64,000 bases of DNA. It comes from DATKJS01 sp964551995. Its GTDB lineage: Bacteria; Acidobacteriota; Aminicenantia; Aminicenantales; Saccharicenantaceae. Shown one piece after another: positions 15,337 through 22,833 of the stretch (its first letter is position 1; each line of letters begins with the position of its first letter). Both the position numbers and the translations under genes were made by a program. Location of the stretch: the NCBI GenBank assembly GCA_964551995.1, contig CAZKFD010000005.1, forward strand, positions 119,936 to 183,935. The letters are read 5' to 3'. Below the pieces are notes generated by a model. The model did not search any database. It had not been told where the DNA came from and was given only the letters and a program-made list of their open reading frames with translations.

Positions 15337-15915
15337 ATGAAACAGGACATCATTCTCGCCGGAGTGGGCGGCCAGGGGATCCTGTCCATCGCCTACGTCA
15401 TCGACAACGCCGCCCTGGCCGAAGGGCTGAGATTCAAACAGGCCGAGGTCCACGGCATGGCCCAGCGCGGCGGGGCCGTCGTTTCCCATCTTCGCCTCTC
15501 GAGCGGGCGAATCTGGAGCGACCTCATCCCCAGGGGAGAGGCCGACATGATCCTGAGCGTCGAGCCCCTGGAGGCCGTTCGATATTTCGATTACCTTGGT
15601 CCCGACGGCGTCGTCGTCACCAGCTCGACACCCTACACGAACATCCCCGATTATCCGGACGTCGATGCGATTCTCTCGGCCGTGAGGACAGCGAAGCGGA
15701 GCGTCGTCGTGGACTCCGAGACGCTCGCCCGGGAGGCGGGAACCTCCAAAGCGCAAAACATGGTCATGCTCGGCGCGGCCTCGGGCTTTCTCATCCTCAA
15801 GCGCGAGAGTCTTCTTTCGCTCGTCGAGAGCCTGTTCAAGGCACGGGGGCCGGGGGTCGTCGAGGCCAACCTCAAAGCTTTCGAACTCGGCCGCCGGGCG
15901 GCCGCGACATCATGA
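15337..15915 (+). CDS. iorB: Indolepyruvate ferredoxin oxidoreductase beta subunit
   Basis: Gamma-domain-type subunit of the 2-oxoacid:ferredoxin oxidoreductase family, 192 residues, partner of IorA and contributor to CoA binding. Recognised by ILAGVGGQGILSIAYVI at the N terminus, EVHGMAQRGGAVVSHLR and the mid-region MILSVEPLEAVRYFDYL, all standard. Lies between iorA (3-base gap) and the acyl-CoA synthetase (15-base gap) on the same strand, so all three are one operon. Confidence 0.95.
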   Translation: MKQDIILAGVGGQGILSIAYVIDNAALAEGLRFKQAEVHGMAQRGGAVVSHLRLSSGRIWSDLIPRGEADMILSVEPLEAVRYFDYLGPDGVVVTSSTPYTNIPDYPDVDAILSAVRTAKRSVVVDSETLAREAGTSKAQNMVMLGAASGFLILKRESLLSLVESLFKARGPGVVEANLKAFELGRRAAATS

Positions 15916-15930
15916 GCTGGAGAGCCGTCC

Positions 15931-18273
15931 ATGAAACTCAATGTTCCCTGCATCGACCGCCTCTTCGAGTCCGCCGAGCGGGACGGCCGCGATTTCCTTC
16001 TCGAGCCGGAGGTCTATGAGGTTTTGGGCCGGGCCGGAATCCGGCCGCCCCGGTTCGTGTTCATCCCGGCCGGCGCCAAGATCACGGCCAAGGAGCTGAC
16101 CGGACTCGGACCGAACTCGGTCGTGGTCAAAGTCGTTTCCCCGCTCATCATTCACAAATCGGACGTCGGCGGCGTGGCGTTTGTCCAGGCGGCCGCGGCG
16201 TCCGTCAACCGGGCCTGCGAACGGATGCGGCGCGCCGTCCCCCAACGCTACCTCCAGTGGGAGAAGAGGGGCCGACAGCGTGACTCCGGACCCCTCCCGG
16301 ACCTCAAGTCCGTGCGGGCTTCGATCCGCGGCTTTCTGATCATGGAAAAGGTGGCCTTCGGGAACGTCGGATTCGGATCGGAGATCCTCCTCGGAGTCCG
16401 GAATTCCCGGGACTTCGGCCCCATCCTGACCATGGGCGCAGGAGGGCTGGACGTCGAATACATGAACGAGCGCCTCCGCGAGGGGAGGGCCGCGGCCGCA
16501 GGCTCCGCTCATCTCACCCTCGACGGCGAGGTGGAGGGACTCCTCGAGCCCTTGACGTTCTTCGGCAAGCTGGCTCGAGAGTTCCGCGGCCGCAAGCCCC
16601 TCGTCGCGCCGAAAGTCCTGGCCGAAGCCTTCATCCGTTTCCGAGACCTGGCCGCCGCATATTCGCCCTTTTCCAGAGAGTCGCCGTTCGTCATCGAAGA
16701 AGCCGAGGTCAATCCCTTCGTCATCCGCGCCGGGAAGCTCGTCCCGCTCGACGGGGTCTGCCGTTTCTCGCGCGGGAAGCGGGAGGTCGCGGAGCGCCCT
16801 GTCGAGAGCATCCGCAGCCTCCTCCGTCCGGAGTCCATCGGCATCATCGGCGTTTCCGAGAAGATGAACCTCGGCCGCATCATCCTCAACAACGTCCTCA
16901 AGAACGGCTTCCCCCGGGACCGCATCGTTGTCGTCAAGCGCGGGCTTGAAGAGATCGACGGCTGCCGCTGCGTCCCGTCGGTCGGGGACATGCCCGACGC
17001 CGTAGACCTTTTCGTCCTGACTCTGGCCGCCGACCAGTGCGCAGAGGTCATGCGCGACCTCGTCGCGGCTGGCCGGGCCCGCTCGGTCATCATCATCGCC
17101 GGGGGGATGGGCGAGAAGGAGGGCGGCGGCTTGATCGAGGAGGAGATCCGGGGCGTCCTCGCCCGCGGCCGGGCGGAGGGCCGGACGACACCCGTCGTCA
17201 ACGGCGGAAACTGCCTGGGCGTCTACTCGAAGCCGGGCCGCTATGACACGACGTTCATCCCCGAATTCAAGCTTCCGCGGCCCAAGAGCTCGCGCTCGAG
17301 CCTGGCCGTCGTCAGCCAGAGCGGCGCCTTCATGGTCTGCCGAATGAGCAAGCTGCCCATGATCGAGCCGCTGTATGCCGTTTCCCTTGGAAACCAGCTC
17401 GACCTCACGGTCTCCGACTACATGAGCTTCCTCCGGGGAGAGCCAGACGTCCGCACGTTCGCGGTGTACATGGAGGGCTTCCGGCCCGGCGACGGTCTGG
17501 CGTTCGCCAAGGCCGTCCGCCGGATCACCGCCGAGGGCCGCAAGGTCCTGGTATACAAAGCGGGGAGGACCGCCGAGGGCCGGTCCGCGACATCGAGCCA
17601 CACGGCCTCGGTGGCCGGGGACTACGCCGTCTTTCGCGCCGTCCTGGAGCAGGCCGGAGCGATCGTCGCCGCCGACCTGTTCGAGTTCGAGAGCTTCATG
17701 AAGGGCTTCGCCCTGCTTGAGGGGAAAAGGACGGCCGGGCGGCGTGCCGGGCTCATCAGCAATGCCGGCTTCGAGTGCGTCGTCCTGGCGGACAACCTGA
17801 AAAACGGCTCGGGGCTCGACCTGGCGAGTTTCGGGAGCGAAACCCGGCGGAGGCTGGCCTCCATCCTCAGCCCGCTGGGCATCGACCGTCTCCAGGACGT
17901 CCACAACCCTCTCGACGTCACGCCGGTCGCCGACGACGCGGTCTTCTCCGAGTGCGCGCGGACGATCCTCGAGGATCCCGGCGTGGACTGCGCCGTCGTT
18001 TCGAACGTCCCGATGACGCCGGCCGAGCAGACGCTTCCCGCCGGGGCGGGGTACGGGGAAGACTTCCTGAGGCCGGAGAGCTTCGCCCGCCGGATCGTCG
18101 ACATATCCCGCGCGACCGACAAGCCCTTCGTCGTCTGCATCGACGCCGGCGAGCTTTATACACCGCTGGCCGTATTCCTCGACGGCTCGGGCATTCCTGT
18201 CTTCCGGCGGGCGGACGAGGCCGTGCGGTTTCTGAGGGCTTACGTCGGCCGGGAGCTCCGGGCCGCGAAATAG
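15931..18273 (+). CDS. Acyl-CoA synthetase (ADP-forming), fused beta-alpha order
   Basis: Converts acyl-CoA, ADP and phosphate to acid, CoA and ATP, conserving the energy of the thioester made by IorAB. 780 residues. Residues ~1-285 are the ATP-grasp (beta) part: VVKVVSPLIIHKSDVGGVAF and the closing EAEVNPFVIR. Residues ~295-780 are the CoA-binding/ligase (alpha) part: RPESIGIIGVSE, VNGGNCLGVY, VVSQSGAFM and SSHTASVAGDY, whose His is the probable phosphorylation site. Many fused members have alpha before beta; here it is reversed. Operon position behind iorAB suggests aryl-acetyl-CoA as substrate; acetate specificity cannot be excluded. Confidence 0.9.
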   Translation: MKLNVPCIDRLFESAERDGRDFLLEPEVYEVLGRAGIRPPRFVFIPAGAKITAKELTGLGPNSVVVKVVSPLIIHKSDVGGVAFVQAAAASVNRACERMRRAVPQRYLQWEKRGRQRDSGPLPDLKSVRASIRGFLIMEKVAFGNVGFGSEILLGVRNSRDFGPILTMGAGGLDVEYMNERLREGRAAAAGSAHLTLDGEVEGLLEPLTFFGKLAREFRGRKPLVAPKVLAEAFIRFRDLAAAYSPFSRESPFVIEEAEVNPFVIRAGKLVPLDGVCRFSRGKREVAERPVESIRSLLRPESIGIIGVSEKMNLGRIILNNVLKNGFPRDRIVVVKRGLEEIDGCRCVPSVGDMPDAVDLFVLTLAADQCAEVMRDLVAAGRARSVIIIAGGMGEKEGGGLIEEEIRGVLARGRAEGRTTPVVNGGNCLGVYSKPGRYDTTFIPEFKLPRPKSSRSSLAVVSQSGAFMVCRMSKLPMIEPLYAVSLGNQLDLTVSDYMSFLRGEPDVRTFAVYMEGFRPGDGLAFAKAVRRITAEGRKVLVYKAGRTAEGRSATSSHTASVAGDYAVFRAVLEQAGAIVAADLFEFESFMKGFALLEGKRTAGRRAGLISNAGFECVVLADNLKNGSGLDLASFGSETRRRLASILSPLGIDRLQDVHNPLDVTPVADDAVFSECARTILEDPGVDCAVVSNVPMTPAEQTLPAGAGYGEDFLRPESFARRIVDISRATDKPFVVCIDAGELYTPLAVFLDGSGIPVFRRADEAVRFLRAYVGRELRAAK

Positions 18274-18332
18274 AGCCTTCGCCCGCCGGGCCCGGCGCAC
18301 GGCGGGGAATTCGGGATCAAAGGAGGTTGACC

Positions 18333-19088
18333 ATGGACATGGCATTCAAGGCCGGGTTCCTTGATCTCTGGAAGAAATATTTCGCCGCGGAGGAACCGCC
18401 GATCGTGTTCTATTACACCAACGAAGAGGCCCACGGCGGCCTCGTTTCAGCCGGTACGTCGAACCGGTGCCTCGTGGCCAACCTGGACCGGGTTCGCCGG
18501 GGGGACGTGCTTCGCTTCGGCGCCGACTCCATCGGCTGCCCGGGCGGAAGGAGATATGTCGGCTTCTCGGACGCCCTCCAGCCCGGGTTCGAGCATTTCC
18601 TCTCTTGCGGCATCCCCGGCCGTATGGAAGGCGAGCGCTACAAAAAAACTCCGGAGCTTGTCCGGGAGATCATGGCCCGCATGCCGTCATTCCGGGCTCC
18701 GGCGAAGTTCATCGTCTTCAAGCGCTGGGACCTCCTCGAAGCGGACGAGGTGCCCGACGCCGTCGTCTTTCTCGCCAGGCCCGACGTCCTCTCCGGCCTC
18801 TTCACGCTGGCGAGCTTCGACGTCGCGGAGACGAGCGGAGTCATCGCGCCCTTCTCCGCGGGCTGCGGGTCCATCGTCGCATATCCCTATCTCGAAAAAG
18901 CCTCCCCGGCCCCCCGTTGCGTGTTCGGGATGTTCGATCCTTCGGCCCGGCCGTATCTCGAGCCGGATAGGCTGAGCTTCGCGGCCCCCACGGAGAAGTT
19001 CGTCACCATGGTTGGGAACATGGACGAGAGCTTCCTCATCACGCCGACCTGGAAGAAGATCCGGGAACGGATTGCCCGCCGCGGATAG
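18333..19088 (+). CDS. DUF169 family protein
   Basis: 251 residues starting at the ATG at 18333 behind a strong AAAGGAGGT. Matches the DUF169 pattern: PIVFYYTNE near the start, GGRRYVGFSD, and a C-terminal GCGSIVAYPYLE followed by RCVFGMFDPSARPYL. Conserved Cys (about 70, 184 and 204) could bind metal or a cofactor. DUF169 proteins occur mostly in anaerobes and have no established role. It is 59 bases after the synthetase and probably the last gene of the iorAB operon, so a link to aryl-acid metabolism is possible but not shown. Confidence 0.8.
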   Translation: MDMAFKAGFLDLWKKYFAAEEPPIVFYYTNEEAHGGLVSAGTSNRCLVANLDRVRRGDVLRFGADSIGCPGGRRYVGFSDALQPGFEHFLSCGIPGRMEGERYKKTPELVREIMARMPSFRAPAKFIVFKRWDLLEADEVPDAVVFLARPDVLSGLFTLASFDVAETSGVIAPFSAGCGSIVAYPYLEKASPAPRCVFGMFDPSARPYLEPDRLSFAAPTEKFVTMVGNMDESFLITPTWKKIRERIARRG

Positions 19089-19112
19089 CCCGGCGGTGGG
19101 AGCCGTTCCGTA

Positions 19113-19141
19113 TTGCCTCCGTGCGGGGGGCGTGATACAAT
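19113..19141 (+). promoter_or_regulatory. Leaderless promoter of the DUF6599-like gene
   Basis: TTGCCT (19113-19118), 17 bases, TACAAT (19136-19141), and the ATG begins at 19150, eight bases after the -10. The mRNA should therefore begin at or within a base or two of the start codon; no Shine-Dalgarno is present. Confidence 0.6.
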
Positions 19142-19149
19142 CGCCTCAA

Positions 19150-20070
19150 ATGAAAAGGGCGGCCGGTTTTATTCTTTTGGCGGCGCTTGCCGCCTGGGGG
19201 GCGGGCCCGGCGTTTTCAAAGGCGGGCCCCGCCGCGGTCCGCCTGGCCGCGTTCATCCCCAGAACGGCCGGCCCTTGGGTGTCAGGGCCGGACCGCGTGT
19301 ATGACTTCCAAACGATCTTCCAATACCTCGACGGGGCGGGGGAAGTTTACCGCTCGTATAACATGAAGCTGGTCGTCTCGCGTCGTTTTCAGAAGGACGG
19401 CAGGGCCGACATCGTCGCGGACCTCTTCGACATGGGCTCCTCCGAGGATGCCTTCGGCGTCTTCACGCACGATGTCGACGGCGAGGACGCCGGAATAGGC
19501 CAGGGGTCAAGCTATCAGGCGGGAGTTCTGGCTTTCTGGAAGGGGCGCTATTTCGCCTCCGTCACTGCCGAGAAGGAAACCCCGGAATCCAAAGCCGCGG
19601 TGCTCGAGATAGGACGGCGGATCGCCGCCGCCATACCCAAGAACGGGCCGACGCCCAGGCTCCTCGCCGTTCTGCCGCCCGAAGGTCTCGACGGCCGCCA
19701 CGTCCGTTACCTTCATGACTGGTCGACCCTCAACTATCATTTTTACGTCGCCGACAGGGATATCCTCGGGCTCGAGGGGACGGCCTCCGTCGTGCTCGCG
19801 CCTTATGGAACGGCCGGCGGGACGAGCTTTCTTCTCATCGTCTCCTATCCGAGCGAGGAACGGGCCGTCCGGGCCTTCGAGTCCTTCTCCAAAGCCTACA
19901 TGCCGGAGGCCAAGAAACCGGCCGTCGTCCGCAACGCGGGGAAGAAGTGGACGGCTTCGGCCCGGGCCGGGGCCATCGTCATCGTCGTCTTCAACGCGGA
20001 CTCGGACGAGTTCGCCATGAACCAGCTGGCCGCCGTCCAGGAACTGATCGAAGCGGGGACCAAGAAATAG
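19150..20070 (+). CDS. Secreted DUF6599-like protein, unknown function
   Basis: 306 residues with a signal peptide (MKRAAGFILLAALAAWGAGPAFS). The mature part reads FIPRTAGPWVSGPDRVYDFQTIFQYLDGAGEVYRSYN..., then a region on DLFDMGSSEDAFGVF and a C-terminal repeat of the same fold with FLLIVSYPSEERAVRAF. This combination is found in uncharacterised periplasmic proteins of Acidobacteriota/Aminicenantes that I associate with DUF6599; the family name is from memory and moderately sure. No catalytic motif is apparent. It has its own leaderless promoter and is followed by the FmdB-type gene after 17 bases. Confidence 0.7.
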   Translation: MKRAAGFILLAALAAWGAGPAFSKAGPAAVRLAAFIPRTAGPWVSGPDRVYDFQTIFQYLDGAGEVYRSYNMKLVVSRRFQKDGRADIVADLFDMGSSEDAFGVFTHDVDGEDAGIGQGSSYQAGVLAFWKGRYFASVTAEKETPESKAAVLEIGRRIAAAIPKNGPTPRLLAVLPPEGLDGRHVRYLHDWSTLNYHFYVADRDILGLEGTASVVLAPYGTAGGTSFLLIVSYPSEERAVRAFESFSKAYMPEAKKPAVVRNAGKKWTASARAGAIVIVVFNADSDEFAMNQLAAVQELIEAGTKK

Positions 20071-20087
20071 CGGAGCGCCGACTGAAA

Positions 20088-20453
20088 ATGCCCATCTACG
20101 AGTACCGCTGCTCCGACTGCGGCCGGAAAACGCAGGTTCTGACCCTGTCCGTGAATTCCCCCGTCGAGGCCAGGTGCCGGCACTGCGGCGGCGCCCGGCT
20201 CGTGAAGCTCATCTCCCGCGTCGCCGTCCTGCGATCCGAGGAGAGCCGTCTCGAGAGCCTCGCCGATCCGGCATCGCTCGGCGGGCTCGATGAGGACGAC
20301 CCGGGGAGCGTCGCCCGGTGGATGAAGAAGATGGGCCGGGAGATGGGGGAGGAAGCCGGCGAGGACTTTGAGGCCGAGGTCGACCGGGCCATGGAGGAAT
20401 CCGAGGTCGGCGGCGAAGGGGAAAGCGGGGGAGGCGGCGATGACGACATCTAG
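20088..20453 (+). CDS. FmdB family zinc ribbon protein
   Basis: 121 residues starting MPIYEYRCSDCG, the standard opening of FmdB-type proteins, with the second Cys pair CRHCGG about 20 residues on; together they form a zinc ribbon. The C-terminal half is acidic and Gly-rich (EVGGEGESGGGGDDDI) and low in complexity. The family is loosely tied to regulation of amide transport but is functionally unproven. Start at 20088, with no strong ribosome site (preceded by CGACTGAAA). The next gene, rmuC, starts 33 bases downstream. Confidence 0.88.
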   Translation: MPIYEYRCSDCGRKTQVLTLSVNSPVEARCRHCGGARLVKLISRVAVLRSEESRLESLADPASLGGLDEDDPGSVARWMKKMGREMGEEAGEDFEAEVDRAMEESEVGGEGESGGGGDDDI

Positions 20454-20486
20454 CGAGCAACCGGCGCCGGGCGAAGGAGGCGAAAG

Positions 20487-21731
20487 ATGACGGGTTTTGT
20501 TGGAGTTTATCTGTTCATCGGCGGCGGCGTCTTCGGTGCCGCGGTCGTTCTCATCATCCAGATGGTCAAGAGGCGGGAGGCGCGGGAGATCGCGCACGCG
20601 CTCGTCAGCGAATCCGAGGCCGAGAAGCTCAAGGACCTGGAGATCTTTCTCAGCCGGGTCAAGGACTCCCTCGGAGCCATGTCCTTCGACGCCCTGAAGA
20701 GGACCCAGGAGGAGTTTATGAAGCTCGCCGAGTCCAAGCTTGGCCAGCAGACCCAGTCGGGCGAAAAGGATCTCGAGGGCAAGAAGAAGCTCATCGACCA
20801 GTCCCTGGAGGCCATGCGCGGCGACCTGCAGAAGATGCAGGACCTCGTCTCCTCGTTCGAGAGGGACCGCGTCCAGAAATACGGCGAGCTCTCGGCCCAC
20901 CTGCGGACGGCGGCGGAGCAGACGGCCAAGCTCCAGGACACGGCCAACCACCTCCGCCAGGCCCTGGTCAGCACCAAGGCCCGCGGCCTGTGGGGCGAGC
21001 GGATGGCCGAGGACGTGCTCCAGCTCGCCGGCTTCGTCGAGGGGATCAATTATCTCAAGCAGAAGGCCCTCGAGGGCGCAGGCTCGCGGCCGGACTACAC
21101 GTTCCAGCTTCCCCAGGGACGCAAGCTCAATATGGACGTCAAGTTCCCCATGAACAGCTACTTGCGCTTCCTCGAAACGGAGAACGAGATGGAGCGCGAG
21201 GTCCAGAAGGGTCAGTTCCTGAGGGACGTCCGGAACCGGATCAGGGAGGTGACGACCCGGGACTACATCAATCCCGAGGACGAGACGCTGGACTACGTCC
21301 TGGTCTTCATCCCCAACGAGCAGGTCTACGCCTTCATCAACCAGAACGACCCCACGGTCATCGACGAGGCGCTGCGGAGCAAGGTCGTCCTCTGTTCGCC
21401 CATCACGCTGTTCGCCATCCTGGCCATCATCCGCCAGGCCATGGACAATTTCAGCACGGCCAAGGCGGCCAACGACGTGCTGCGGCTCATCGGCCAGTTC
21501 AACAAGGAGTGGGAGAGGTTCCGGGAGTCCATGGACAAGATGGGCCGCAAGATCGAAGACGCGCGGGACGAGTTCGAGCGGTTGAAAACGACCCGCTCGA
21601 ACAAGCTCGAGCGTCCTCTGCAGAAAATCGAGGACCTGAGGCGGCTCAAGGGGATCGAGCCGGAGATCGCCCTCGGCGAGGCCGAGGTCCTGGCCCTCGA
21701 CGCGGCTGAGGAGAGGGAAGAGGCGGAATAG
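20487..21731 (+). CDS. rmuC: DNA recombination protein RmuC
   Basis: 414 residues: N-terminal membrane anchor (VYLFIGGGVFGAAVVLIIQMV), a long coiled coil (about 30-165), then the conserved RmuC nuclease-like core beginning STKARGLWGERMAEDVL, with GSRPDYTFQLPQGRKLNMDVKFP (Asp and Lys of a PD-(D/E)XK type site) and SPITLFAILAIIRQA. RmuC limits inverted-repeat-stimulated recombination; the biochemical activity is not firmly known. RBS GGAGG at 20477-20481. The stop is followed directly by an in-frame receiver-domain remnant. Confidence 0.95.
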   Translation: MTGFVGVYLFIGGGVFGAAVVLIIQMVKRREAREIAHALVSESEAEKLKDLEIFLSRVKDSLGAMSFDALKRTQEEFMKLAESKLGQQTQSGEKDLEGKKKLIDQSLEAMRGDLQKMQDLVSSFERDRVQKYGELSAHLRTAAEQTAKLQDTANHLRQALVSTKARGLWGERMAEDVLQLAGFVEGINYLKQKALEGAGSRPDYTFQLPQGRKLNMDVKFPMNSYLRFLETENEMEREVQKGQFLRDVRNRIREVTTRDYINPEDETLDYVLVFIPNEQVYAFINQNDPTVIDEALRSKVVLCSPITLFAILAIIRQAMDNFSTAKAANDVLRLIGQFNKEWERFRESMDKMGRKIEDARDEFERLKTTRSNKLERPLQKIEDLRRLKGIEPEIALGEAEVLALDAAEEREEAE

Positions 21732-21897
21732 AAACGGCAGCATCTCCGCCCCGGCTTGCCCATCCTCCTCCGTACGGGTTTCAGCAAGGCGGTCCGGGAG
21801 GAAGACGCCAGGCGCATAGGCATCGCCGGCTTCATCCTCAAACCGTTTTCCGTGAGGGAGATCGCGGAGAAGATCCGGTCGATTCTGAAGCCCTGAG
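21732..21897 (+). pseudogene. Remnant of a response-regulator receiver domain (frameshifted)
   Basis: Directly after the rmuC stop the same frame reads LPILLRTGFSKAVREEDARR and on to GFILK, then the frame shifts by one base at a run of four A (21840-21843) and continues PFSVREIAEKIRSIL to a TGA at 21895. This is the second half of a CheY-like receiver: the TGFS switch residues, the invariant Lys-Pro and the last helix. The phosphorylated Asp and first half are absent. It is most likely the decayed end of a hybrid sensor kinase or response regulator lost by deletion. No start codon or ribosome site serves it. Confidence 0.75.
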
Positions 21898-21938
21898 CAC
21901 GCCCCCGATCGATGCGGCCGGCCGGCGCGGGATATCTG

Positions 21939-22598
21939 TTACCCGCCCGGGCGGGGGCCGAAGATGGCCGTTCCGATCCGGACCATGTTGGCACCCTCCT
22001 CGATCGCGACGCGCCAGGAGTTCGTCATGCCCATGGAGAGATGGCGCATCTCGACGCCGGGAATCGCCGCGGCACGCAGGCCGTCCCAGACCTTTTTCGT
22101 TTCCCGGAAATAAGGTCTAGCGTCCTCAGGGTCCCCTTCGAACGGCCCCATGGTCATCAGGCCTGCGACCTCGATGTTCCGCAGGGGCGCGATCTCCCGG
22201 ACGAGGCCTTCGACCTTTTCCGGGAGGATGCCGAATTTCTGCGGCTCGTGGCCGCTGTTGACCTCGATGAAAATGGGCATGGCCTTGCCGGCCGCGGCCG
22301 AGCGCCTGTCGAGCTCCCGGGCCAGATCGAGGGAATCCACGGTCTCGACCAGGTCGAAGATTTCGACGGCCCTCCTAGCCTTGTTCGACTGCAGATGGCC
22401 GATGAAATGCCAGCGGGCCCTGCGTCCGACGGCCGGGAAGACGGCGCCGGCTTCCTGGACGTAGTTTTCGCCGACGATCCGCACGCCGGCCTCGATCGCT
22501 TCGAGGATCTCCGCGGCCGTCCGCGTCTTCGCCGCCGCGACGAGCTCGACGCCGGGTGGCAGCTCCGCCAGTATGGAGCGGACGTTTTCGGCGATCAC
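21939..22598 (-). CDS. yggS: YggS family pyridoxal phosphate homeostasis protein
   Basis: PLP-binding single-domain alanine-racemase-fold protein (YggS/PLPBP) that helps balance vitamin B6 and amino-acid pools. 219 residues from a GTG at 22598: VIAENVRSILAEL, VAAAKTRTAAEI (Lys binds PLP), GENYVQEA, WHFIGHLQSNK, MTMGPF, LSMGMTNSW and IRIGTAIFG. The first helix is shorter than in E. coli. The GTG start is preferred because it overlaps the upstream small gene's stop as GTGA and leaves the normal family length; a frame to 22688 exists but adds unrelated residues. Confidence 0.94.
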   Translation of the reverse strand: MIAENVRSILAELPPGVELVAAAKTRTAAEILEAIEAGVRIVGENYVQEAGAVFPAVGRRARWHFIGHLQSNKARRAVEIFDLVETVDSLDLARELDRRSAAAGKAMPIFIEVNSGHEPQKFGILPEKVEGLVREIAPLRNIEVAGLMTMGPFEGDPEDARPYFRETKKVWDGLRAAAIPGVEMRHLSMGMTNSWRVAIEEGANMVRIGTAIFGPRPGG

Positions 22599-22762
22599 CG
22601 GCCGTTGTCCTGTCGGAGACAGCGGGGGAGACGCCCTCTGTGTCCGTGATGGCCGAAGCATTCCCGGCAGCGGCCCCTGAGCTCGCACCTGACCTTCGGA
22701 CAGGAGCAGTCGGCCCTGAACTCGGGCAGCGGCCAGGGCCAGCTCGCAAGTGGTTTCTTCAT
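22595..22762 (-). CDS. Cys-rich microprotein upstream of yggS
   Basis: 55 residues, MKKPLASWPWPLPEF then Cys19, 21, 26, 32, 35 and 48 with three His at 38, 39 and 41, in the layout C-x-C-x4-C-x5-C-x2-C-x12-C, ending GRLPRCLRQDNGR. The stop overlaps the yggS start as GTGA and the ATG has AAGGGCGAG upstream, so it is very likely translated. Short Cys-rich proteins with 'RCREC...H...G.LP.CLR' occur in anaerobic bacteria as hypotheticals, in my recollection. Zinc or Fe-S binding is likely; function unknown. An in-frame ATG at 22777 is an alternative start. Confidence 0.72.
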   Translation of the reverse strand: MKKPLASWPWPLPEFRADCSCPKVRCELRGRCRECFGHHGHRGRLPRCLRQDNGR

Positions 22763-22802
22763 TGTCTCGCCCTTCATTTTATCATAGGGACGACCTTTTT
22801 TT

Positions 22803-22810
22803 GCTATAAT
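22803..22810 (+). promoter_or_regulatory. Extended -10 promoter of the dGTPase gene
   Basis: Extended -10 with hexamer TATAAT at 22805-22810 (preceded by TTTTTTTGC) and no clear -35. The predicted start leaves a leader of about 15 bases containing GAGGAAG before the GTG. It lies in the 71-base region shared with the divergent microprotein-yggS pair. Confidence 0.6.
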
Positions 22811-22833
22811 ATGGGCCGTTCGAGGAAGAGCCC

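Noticed and set aside
15910..18345. Long minus-strand open frame (811 codons) across the acyl-CoA synthetase
   Set aside because: Shadow frame of a GC-rich gene; no domain, and it is rich in Arg/Gly/Asp/Pro as antisense translations are.
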